NCBI GenBank assembly: GCA_900078375.1
Contig: FLQS01000025.1
Location: 1 to 64,000 of the forward strand
Direction of reading: 5' to 3'
DNA length: 64,000 bases
Origin: an uncultured Mycobacterium sp.
Lineage (GTDB): Bacteria; Actinomycetota; Actinomycetes; Mycobacteriales; Mycobacteriaceae
Positions 58,801-64,000 of the stretch are shown one piece after another. How positions within the stretch are numbered: position 1 is the stretch's first letter; the number at the start of each line of letters is the position of its first letter. A model generated the notes under the pieces. The model had not been told where the DNA came from. It searched no databases and worked only from the letters and a program-made list of their open reading frames with translations. A program made the position numbers and the translations under genes.

Positions 58801-59344
58801 TCAGCTCAACCTGCCCGACATGTTCACCCGGATGATCCTGAGCCTGGTGGCCACCGGCATCGCTCCGGCGTCGTTCTATGAGCTCGACGCCGACGGCAAC
58901 CGACAACGTGCCCACTACGACGGCCTGCCCGTTGAGTTCATCGCCGAGGCGATATCCACACTGGGTGCTCAGGTCACCGAAGGATTCGAGACGTATCACG
59001 TCATGAACCCCTACGACGACGGCATCGGGCTCGACGAGTTCGTCGACTGGCTGGCCGACGCCGGCTATCCGATCCAGCGGATCAGTGAATACAGTGCGTG
59101 GCTGCAGCGGTTCGAAACCTCGATGCGGGCACTGCCCGACCGCCAGCGTCAGTACTCACTTCTTCCGTTGCTGCACAACTATCAGCGACCGGAGCGGCCG
59201 GTCCGCGGATCGATCGCCCCGACCGAGCGGTTCCGAAGCGCGGTTCAGGACGCGAAAATCGGCCCGGACAAAGACATTCCGCATGTCACGCCGGAAGTCA
59301 TCGTCAAGTACGTGACCGATCTACAGCTGCTGGGTCTGCGGTAG
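55856..59344 (+). CDS. car: Carboxylic acid reductase (FadD9-type)
   Basis: The 1,162-residue protein has the full three-domain structure. An adenylation domain (about 1-640) carries the AMP-loop LLIYTSGSTGAPKGA and GYGSTEAGAV. The phosphopantetheine carrier domain (about 650-730) has Ser676 in GGDSLSAL. An NADPH-dependent reductase domain (about 755-1162) opens LLTGATGFLGRYL. The enzyme activates a carboxylic acid with ATP, loads it on the pantetheine arm and reduces it to the aldehyde. It needs a separate phosphopantetheinyl transferase, not seen here. GGAG precedes the ATG. It corresponds to Rv2590. Confidence 0.97.
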   Translation: MSTDTREARFEQRVAGLYATDPQFTAATPDPTVTAAAAQPGLSLPQIIKTVFDGYADRPAVGQRVVRFVEDPQTHRTTAELVAQFETITYRELWDRVQAVAGAWSGRAVHTGDRVAILGFTSVDYTTIDLALTQLGAVSVPLQSSAGATQLQPIVTETAPTVIASSIDNLDDAVDLVLAGPAPKLLVVFDVRSEVDDQRESLAAARDRLAGTQVTVTTLADEIAYGTGRSVEPAATTDADPLALLIYTSGSTGAPKGAIYPAQKVADMWGAAAAHWDDRLGGYPAIVLSFMPMSHVMGRGALYGTLSTGGTVYFAARPDLSTFLEDLALTRPTQLNLVPRVWDMIHQEVQSQVDRQSAEEAQVLAEQRNSLLGGRFVSVMTGSAPIAPELKAWVERFLDMHLIEGYGSTEAGAVFVDGVVRRPPVTDYKLVDVPDLGYFGTDLPHPRGELLVKTTQLFPGYYKRPDVTAAMFDEDGFYRTGDIVAETAPDHLRYVDRRNNVLKLSQGEFVTVSKLEAAFLGSPLVHQIYLYGNSARPYLLAVVVPTAEVAAGHDAAELKSLIGESLQDVARTTGLQSYEIPRDFLIETTPFTVENGLLTGIRKLAWPRLKERYGSALEQLYADLADGQADELRALRQSGADAPALATITRAAGALLGAAAADLAPDAHFTDLGGDSLSALTFANLLNEIFEIEVPVGVIVSPANDLQAIAGYIEAERSSGSKRPTFASVHGAGATEAHASDLTLDRFIDAATLAAAPHLPGPSSEIRTVLLTGATGFLGRYLALEWLERMSLVGGKVIALVRARNDDEARVRLDATFDSGDPKLLAHFSELAAGHLEVIAGDKGEENLGLDAQTWQRLADTVDLIVDPAALVNHVLPYRELFGPNAVGTAELIRIALTTKVKPFVYVSTIGVGAGITPGQFVEDGDIRSISPTRAVDDSYANGYGNSKWAGEVLLREANDLCGLPVSVFRCDMILADTTYGGQLNLPDMFTRMILSLVATGIAPASFYELDADGNRQRAHYDGLPVEFIAEAISTLGAQVTEGFETYHVMNPYDDGIGLDEFVDWLADAGYPIQRISEYSAWLQRFETSMRALPDRQRQYSLLPLLHNYQRPERPVRGSIAPTERFRSAVQDAKIGPDKDIPHVTPEVIVKYVTDLQLLGLR

Positions 59345-59348
59345 CGCA

Positions 59349-60260
59349 CTAGCCCGCTCGCCGGACCTGATCGATGACCTCAATGATGTTGTCGGCGACG
59401 AACTTCGGCTGATACAGCATCATGTTGTGGCCGCTGCCGGTCGCGACGATGTTCGTGGTGCCCAGCGCCGCCGCCAGCATGTCGTTGGCTTGGTGGATCT
59501 GCGCCAGCGTGTAGTTCTCCGGCGTCAGCGCTTCGGGTGCCGCGAACTTGTCGGCGCTGAGCACGATCGCCGGAATATGTCGCAGCGGCGGCGCATCCCT
59601 CACGGCGGCAATCGCTTCGAGGATGAGCACGCCCTCTCCCCCTGGCTCTGACGGCTGCCTACTGTCGCGCTCCCACGCGGCGTTCTGCACCGGAGTACCC
59701 AGGCCCGGCAGAAATTCCGACACGCCGTCGACCATCACGATGCCCGCCACCAGATCAGGATGGGTGCGCGCCAGCAGGTCGAGGATGAGACCGCCGTAGG
59801 AGTGCGCCACGAAAACGAACGGACCCGGAAGGTGAGCTGCGGTGATCAGCGCAACGACGTCACCGACGTCCTCCTGCACGGTATGCGGTTGCGGTGCGGG
59901 AGTGGACTGGTCGATGCCGTCCGGCCGGGTATTCGGCCGGTCATAGGCACACACCTGCGTCGCCTTCGCGACGGACGGCTGCACCGCATCCGAGCTGGGT
60001 GTCAGCCGTGCTTCGCCAATGATGTCGTAGGGCGACGAGCGGATCGGATCCTCCGGCGGGACCACGTAGTTCCACGCCTGCGCGTAGCTTCCCTTGCCCG
60101 GGATGATGAAGACCGTCGGCGAGCCACTTCCCTGGCACTGCAGGTAGAGCTGCCTGCCGCCGCCGATGTCGACCAGCCGCCCGGTCGGTTCGGCGGAGCT
60201 GCGGGCGCACCCCGTCACCGCGATCAGAACGAGGCACAGCACGGCCAGCGTTCGCCTCAC
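59349..60260 (-). CDS. Exported alpha/beta hydrolase lipoprotein
   Basis: The 303-residue product has a lipobox (AVTGC, lipidated Cys18) and an alpha/beta hydrolase fold. The nucleophile elbow is VAHSYGG (Ser154), the acidic residue is probably in VMVDGVSE, and the histidine is in GSGHNMMLY near the C-terminus. An oxyanion region lies near FIIPGKGSYAQ. The substrate is unknown; surface-exposed esterases of this type act on lipids or esters outside the membrane. GTG start at 60260. It is convergent with car, with only 4 bp between the stops. Confidence 0.85.
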   Translation of the reverse strand: MRRTLAVLCLVLIAVTGCARSSAEPTGRLVDIGGGRQLYLQCQGSGSPTVFIIPGKGSYAQAWNYVVPPEDPIRSSPYDIIGEARLTPSSDAVQPSVAKATQVCAYDRPNTRPDGIDQSTPAPQPHTVQEDVGDVVALITAAHLPGPFVFVAHSYGGLILDLLARTHPDLVAGIVMVDGVSEFLPGLGTPVQNAAWERDSRQPSEPGGEGVLILEAIAAVRDAPPLRHIPAIVLSADKFAAPEALTPENYTLAQIHQANDMLAAALGTTNIVATGSGHNMMLYQPKFVADNIIEVIDQVRRAG

Positions 60261-60386
60261 ACGGCGACGCTACAACGCAGCACAGACATCGCGGCGGTAC
60301 TTGCTCAGGCAACCAAGGGATTCGACCGGTACTATTCCAGCTCAGGCTTTCAGCCCTCGGGACGGGCGCGGCCGGCTTGGGAGCAT

Positions 60387-61493
60387 ATGCACACAGACGT
60401 AGGCATGGTGGCGTGGGTTCGACGGTGGTGGAACCAACCCGATCAGTACGACTGGTTGTCCGAATACCTTGCGTCGCGCCAACTACAGCGCTTGAGCCGA
60501 TTCTTGATCGCGTCGGTCGTCATCACCCTGGGTGCGGTGCCCTTGGTGATGCTTTTCAGCCCGTCGGGCCCGCAGGGTGAGGTCCACCGGACTGCCGCGA
60601 TCGTCATGTCGGCCCTGGCGTTCGGCGGGGCATGCAGCTGGCTGACCGGCTGGCCGACTCGTCGTCAGTCCGCCCTCTTCGCGGTCGGGGCCAACGCGGG
60701 TGTGACCATCGCCTGCCTGATTGCCGGGACGCCGGCCACGGGCTTGTTGGCGTGTGCCACCTTTGTTCCCATCGCCAGCTACGTCGGCCTGTATCACTCC
60801 AGCAAGCTGTTGGCGGTGACACTGGTCAATGCCGTCATCACCACCGTGTTCGCCGGGGTGCGGATCGCCGCGGCCGGCGATACCGCGATGGCTATCGGGC
60901 ATGTGCTGGGTGTCCTGGTCGCAGTGCTCGCGGTCCCGTTCGGGAATCAGTTGCTCCTGCATCTGCTGAGCCTTGACGCACGGATGTCGGACACCGATCC
61001 GCTCACCGGACTGCGCAACCGGCGGGGCTATGACCAGGCGGCGGTGCAGCTGATCGCCGCGGCGGATAAGTCCCGGGAACGGTGGCTCGCCGTGGTGATG
61101 GTCGACCTGGACGGGTTCAAACAGATCAACGACCGCCACGGGCACGGTTTCGGCGACACCGTGCTGATGGCAGTCGCCGACAACTTGCGGCGGGTCAGCC
61201 CGATGAATTCGGTGGTGGCCCGCCTCGGTGGCGAAGAGTTCCTGATCGCCGAGCTGATCGAGTCACACGCTCCTGCTGCCTGCGCCGAGCGTATCCGCGA
61301 TGCTGTCGCGTCCATGCCGTACGGCGTGACCGCCAGCGTCGGAGTGGCGGCGGTGCCCGTCAACGACATAGACGCGACCGCGGTCGCCCCGACCGTCAAA
61401 CAGTTGGGGGAGGCGGCCGACGCCGCCATGTACGACGCCAAACGCGCCGGCGGCAACCAGGTCCGCTACCGCGCCGGCGTCGGCCCCGGCTGA
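60387..61493 (+). CDS. Membrane-bound diguanylate cyclase (GGDEF)
   Basis: The 368-residue product has about six membrane helices (residues 36-190) followed by a GGDEF domain. It has DPLTGLRNRRGYD, the metal-binding VDLDGFKQINDRHGHGFGD and the active site GGEEF (281-285), so it should make cyclic di-GMP. No RxxD inhibitory site is seen five residues before GGEEF, so product inhibition at that site is unlikely. The ATG at 60387 has GGGAG 5-6 bases upstream. No phosphodiesterase gene is adjacent. The helical part resembles other mycobacterial sensor modules; its signal is unknown. Confidence 0.92.
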   Translation: MHTDVGMVAWVRRWWNQPDQYDWLSEYLASRQLQRLSRFLIASVVITLGAVPLVMLFSPSGPQGEVHRTAAIVMSALAFGGACSWLTGWPTRRQSALFAVGANAGVTIACLIAGTPATGLLACATFVPIASYVGLYHSSKLLAVTLVNAVITTVFAGVRIAAAGDTAMAIGHVLGVLVAVLAVPFGNQLLLHLLSLDARMSDTDPLTGLRNRRGYDQAAVQLIAAADKSRERWLAVVMVDLDGFKQINDRHGHGFGDTVLMAVADNLRRVSPMNSVVARLGGEEFLIAELIESHAPAACAERIRDAVASMPYGVTASVGVAAVPVNDIDATAVAPTVKQLGEAADAAMYDAKRAGGNQVRYRAGVGPG

Positions 61494-61531
61494 CCTTCAC
61501 GGCAATGCCCTCTTCCACGACACCCTGGTAA

Positions 61532-61554
61532 TTGAGTTGAACTCAACTTAGGAT
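61532..61554 (+). promoter_or_regulatory. TetR operator palindrome and leaderless promoter
   Basis: TTGAGTTGAACTCAA (61532-61546) is a perfect 15-bp palindrome around one central base. TAGGAT, a -10-type hexamer, follows at 61549-61554, and the GTG start is at 61561, so transcription would begin at or next to the start codon. This suits an autoregulated TetR promoter. Confidence 0.6.
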
Positions 61555-61560
61555 GTTCGT

Positions 61561-62169
61561 GTGGTGACGACGGTGACGGCAGTGACGGCGCGGGGCGTCC
61601 AGGCTCGGGAACGGCTCATCGAGGCCGCGACCGCGGAGTTGGCCGGCACCGCACCATTCGAGGTCGCCGGGGTCGCGCGGCGAGCAGGCGTCAGCGCCGG
61701 TCTGCCGTATCGCTACTTCGGCACCCGCACCGGCTTACTCGTGGCTGTCGTCGACGCCTTCTATCAACGCTTCTCCGATTCGATCGCACTCCGCACCTAT
61801 GACGCACCGACCTGGGCGGAACGGGAACGCCAACGCATCGGCGACTGGGTGCACTTTCTCTACGCGGAGCCGGTGGCTCCGGCGATCCTGGCCGGACTCG
61901 GCGACGGCGAGCTGGCCACCGCTCGAAGCCGCTGGCAGCAGGAGATGAGCAAGATCGGCGCGCGGAACATGGCTCAGGGACAACGTGATGGCGAGATCCC
62001 CGTCGACCGCGACCCCGAGTACCTGGCCGCCGCCACGATCGGCGGCACCAACGCCGTCGTCGCGGTGTGTTTGACCCGCGATCCCCGCCCACCCGCAGCC
62101 GATGTCATCGACCAGCTGTGGTCGTTCGTCGCCGGCGCCGTCGGCCTCGACACCACCGCGAAAGGCTAA
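61561..62169 (+). CDS. TetR-family regulator
   Basis: The 202-residue product has a typical N-terminal DNA-binding domain (ARERLIEAATAELAGTAPFE, then GVSAGLPYRYFGTRTGLLVAVV) and a helical ligand domain. GTG 61561 or the adjacent GTG 61564 starts it; no Shine-Dalgarno is present, in line with a leaderless mRNA. It is followed after 4 bp by a phytanoyl-CoA-dioxygenase-type gene, so it likely controls its own operon through the 15-bp palindrome just upstream. Confidence 0.9.
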   Translation: MVTTVTAVTARGVQARERLIEAATAELAGTAPFEVAGVARRAGVSAGLPYRYFGTRTGLLVAVVDAFYQRFSDSIALRTYDAPTWAERERQRIGDWVHFLYAEPVAPAILAGLGDGELATARSRWQQEMSKIGARNMAQGQRDGEIPVDRDPEYLAAATIGGTNAVVAVCLTRDPRPPAADVIDQLWSFVAGAVGLDTTAKG

Positions 62170-62173
62170 ACCT

Positions 62174-63025
62174 ATGTCCCGCAACACTGTTCGAGTTGAC
62201 AAGGTCGAAGATCTCTACCGCGACATCGCCGGGACATACCGATCGACCGCGACCACTGCAGAGTCTGAGCACGTCGAATCCGAACTGGCCCTGCTCGAGC
62301 GTGACGGATACGTGGTCCTCGAAGGCCTCCTTTCGGCGCAGACATGTCAGGACGTCGCCGCCGCGGTGGACCCACTACTAGGCCCGGTCGGCCGAAATGC
62401 CTTCGAGGGCTTAAACACTCAGCGGGCCTACAGCCTACTGAACAAGACCCGCGGCTGCGACGCCCTCGTCGAGCATCCACGGGTCCTGGCACTGCTCGAT
62501 CGGCTGTTGCTGCCCAATTATCTACTGTCGCAACTGCAGGCCATCAGGATCGGACCCCAGGAGAGCCCGCAATTCCTGCATTTCGACGACGGGATGTACC
62601 CGGTGCCGCGCCCCCGTGCGGCGTTGAGCGCGGCCACCATCTGGGCGATCAACGACTTCACCGCGGACAACGGCGCCACCGTAGTCATCCCGGGCAGCCA
62701 CCGCTGGGACGACGACCGTCAACCCACCGACGCCGACGAACACGTCAGCATCGTGATGCCGGCCGGGTCGGTGGTGTTCTTCGTGGGCACGCTGTGGCAT
62801 GGCGGTGGCGCCAACAACACCGGTGACCAGAGTCGGCTGGGCGTCACCGCGCAATACTGTCAGCCGTGGCTGCGCCCTCAAGAGGCATTCACCCTGTCCA
62901 CGCCGCCTGCAACGGTGCGGACCGTGTCGGAGAACATCCGCCGGATGCTCGGCTACAGCATCCATCCGCCCTTCATGGGCATGGTCGACGGGATGCACCC
63001 CAAGCGGATCCTGGAGATCAGATAA
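62174..63025 (+). CDS. Phytanoyl-CoA dioxygenase (PhyH) family protein
   Basis: The 283-residue Fe(II)/2-oxoglutarate-dependent oxygenase has the facial triad His136-x-Asp138 (FLHFDDG) and His209 (TLWHGGGANN). A 2-oxoglutarate-binding arginine is probably Arg221 (DQSRLGVT). The double-stranded beta-helix is also marked by GATVVIPGSHRW. It hydroxylates an unknown substrate. The start is 4 bp after the tetR stop. Its last 8 bp overlap the convergent DUF1304 gene. Confidence 0.92.
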   Translation: MSRNTVRVDKVEDLYRDIAGTYRSTATTAESEHVESELALLERDGYVVLEGLLSAQTCQDVAAAVDPLLGPVGRNAFEGLNTQRAYSLLNKTRGCDALVEHPRVLALLDRLLLPNYLLSQLQAIRIGPQESPQFLHFDDGMYPVPRPRAALSAATIWAINDFTADNGATVVIPGSHRWDDDRQPTDADEHVSIVMPAGSVVFFVGTLWHGGGANNTGDQSRLGVTAQYCQPWLRPQEAFTLSTPPATVRTVSENIRRMLGYSIHPPFMGMVDGMHPKRILEIR

Positions 63026-63416
63026 CGGCGATCACCAGCAGCACGACGGCCACCAACGGAAACGCTCCCTGAGTGACGGCCGCGCGCGCCTTGTCCGGCG
63101 CGGACGCCAGCAGCACGACCGCCGCGGCGAGCATCGAGCCGACGCCGGCGAACACCAATGCCGCACCGATCGCGTTGTGCCCCAGGATGATTGCGACGAT
63201 ACCGGCGACGCTCACGATCGCCAGGAACAGATTGTAGAAGCCCTGGTTCAAGGCCATCAGTTTGGTCGTCTCGGCTTCCTCGGCGGTGGTACCGAACGTC
63301 GCGCGGGTCCGCGGCGTCGTCCAGGTCAACGACTCCATGGTGAAGATGTAGACGTGCAGCAGCGCGGCGAGGCCGGCGAAAATCAGTGCAGCGGCGACCA
63401 TCGGGGCTCCAATCAT
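63018..63416 (-). CDS. DUF1304 family membrane protein
   Basis: The 132-residue product has four membrane helices. The DUF1304 features are HVYIFTMESLTW in helix 1 and the loop LMALNQGFYNLFLAI. The function is unknown. Its ATG overlaps the ruvB stop codon (ATGA at 63413-63416), so it is translationally coupled to ruvB. Several mycobacteria keep a small membrane gene at this place. Confidence 0.9.
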   Translation of the reverse strand: MIGAPMVAAALIFAGLAALLHVYIFTMESLTWTTPRTRATFGTTAEEAETTKLMALNQGFYNLFLAIVSVAGIVAIILGHNAIGAALVFAGVGSMLAAAVVLLASAPDKARAAVTQGAFPLVAVVLLVIAVI

Positions 63417-64000
63417 TCGAAAAGGCCGGACTGACCGAGTCCGCTGGTCCGCGGCGGTGGCACCATGCCGAGGTGGGTCCAGGCTAGCGGCGTCGCCACG
63501 CGGCCGCGGGGAGTCCGCGCGATCATGCCGGCGCGGACCAGGAACGGCTCGCAGACCTCCTCGACGGTGGTGGCTTCCTCCCCCACCGCAACCGCGAGGG
63601 TGGACACCCCGACCGGACCGCCGCCGAAGCTTTTGGTCAGCGCCGTGAGCACCCCCCGGTCGAGCCGGTCGAGGCCGAGTTCGTCGACGTCGTAGACCGC
63701 CAGCGCCGCCTTGGCGATATCGCGGGTGATCACTCCGTCGGCGCGCACCTCGGCGTAGTCGCGCACGCGCCGCAGCAGCCGGTTGGCGATGCGTGGCGTG
63801 CCCCGCGACCGTCGAGCGATCTCGGCGCCGGCGTCGGACTCGAATTCGATGCCGAGGATGCCCGCCGACCGGGTCAGCACCCGTTCCAGATCAGCAGGCT
63901 CGTAGAAGTCCATCTGTGCGGTGAACCCGAAGCGGTCGCGCAACGGCCCGGTCAGCGCACCGGACCGGGTGGTGGCACCGACCAGGGTGAACGGCGCGAC
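63413..64000 (-). CDS. ruvB: Holliday junction branch migration helicase RuvB, C-terminal part
   Basis: The visible 195 codons cover the latter half of RuvB. They include the end of the AAA+ domain (GATTRSGALTGPLRDRFGF, the sensor/arginine-finger region), the small helical domain (GTPRIANRLLRRVRDYAEV) and the C-terminal winged helix (TTVEEVCEPFLVRAGMIARTPRGR). The N-terminus with Walker motifs lies beyond base 64000. RuvB drives branch migration with RuvA during recombination repair. ruvA and ruvC are expected further right, by analogy with Rv2592c-Rv2594c. Confidence 0.97.
   Translation of the reverse strand, partial: VAPFTLVGATTRSGALTGPLRDRFGFTAQMDFYEPADLERVLTRSAGILGIEFESDAGAEIARRSRGTPRIANRLLRRVRDYAEVRADGVITRDIAKAALAVYDVDELGLDRLDRGVLTALTKSFGGGPVGVSTLAVAVGEEATTVEEVCEPFLVRAGMIARTPRGRVATPLAWTHLGMVPPPRTSGLGQSGLFE

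Noticed and set aside
1..64000. tRNA, rRNA, insertion sequence, prophage or integration site
   Set aside because: Reading the gaps showed no cloverleaf-like sequence, transposase, integrase or flanking duplication. A tRNAscan-SE and ISfinder search would settle it.

Overview
The window is high-GC chromosomal DNA of a mycobacterium, most likely an environmental or rapid-growing species (Mycolicibacterium type). The evidence is gene content and order. MmpS/MmpL, an F420-type nitroreductase, DUF732 and an Rv2578c-type radical SAM gene are present. The housekeeping order aspS ... hisS-MBL hydrolase-ppi-rel-apt-SBP lipoprotein-secF-secD-yajC-gabT-car(fadD9)-ruvB follows the Mycobacterium tuberculosis Rv2572c-Rv2592c segment. 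Base and codon use look uniform. I saw no prophage, insertion sequence, integron, CRISPR array, tRNA or rRNA gene. No gap without a gene exceeds about 240 bp.

Layout. 1-9.3 kb: a truncated transglutaminase/DUF2126 protein carrying an in-frame 30-bp tandem repeat, small membrane proteins, a DUF389 protein, an mmpS-mmpL pair and a lone condensation-type acyltransferase. 9.3-14.2 kb: an HxlR regulator divergent from a thiolase, a DUF302 protein, a lipoprotein, then aspS overlapping a deazaflavin-dependent oxidoreductase gene. 14.3-26.9 kb: accessory metabolism. This includes an esterase, a zinc metallopeptidase, and a TetR-centred acyl-CoA cluster (thioesterase, DUF427, amidohydrolase, two acyl-CoA dehydrogenases) with a repeated operator-like sequence. 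An Rv2578c-type radical SAM gene sits under a perfect mycobacterial SOS box. 27-32 kb: a complete urea ABC transporter, urtABCDE. 32.4-34.1 kb: a catalase-family peroxidase and cytochrome b561 operon behind an ECF-sigma-like promoter.

35-51 kb is the conserved core: hisS and its MBL partner, two tandem extracytoplasmic cyclophilins, the (p)ppGpp enzyme Rel, apt, a peptide-binding lipoprotein and the yajC-secD-secF translocase genes. One gene does not fit it. Between apt and rel, normally neighbours, lies a secreted 554-residue protein (43700-45364). It has one cadherin/VCBS-like Ig domain and a C-terminal beta-rich region that resembles aerolysin/ETX-MTX2 pore-forming proteins. A perfect 15-bp hairpin separates it from rel and ends on the first base of the rel start codon. 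This is the strongest candidate for something undescribed.

51-64 kb: a nitroreductase, gabT plus an aminobutyraldehyde-type dehydrogenase, a membrane protein, carboxylic acid reductase (car) with a 17-bp palindrome in its promoter, a lipoprotein hydrolase, a diguanylate cyclase, a TetR/phytanoyl-CoA-dioxygenase-type pair with a 15-bp operator palindrome and an apparently leaderless start, a DUF1304 membrane protein, and the C-terminal part of ruvB running off the right edge. Genes are packed tightly, with frequent 4-bp ATGA/GTGA overlaps and convergent stop codons sharing CTAG or CTAA.
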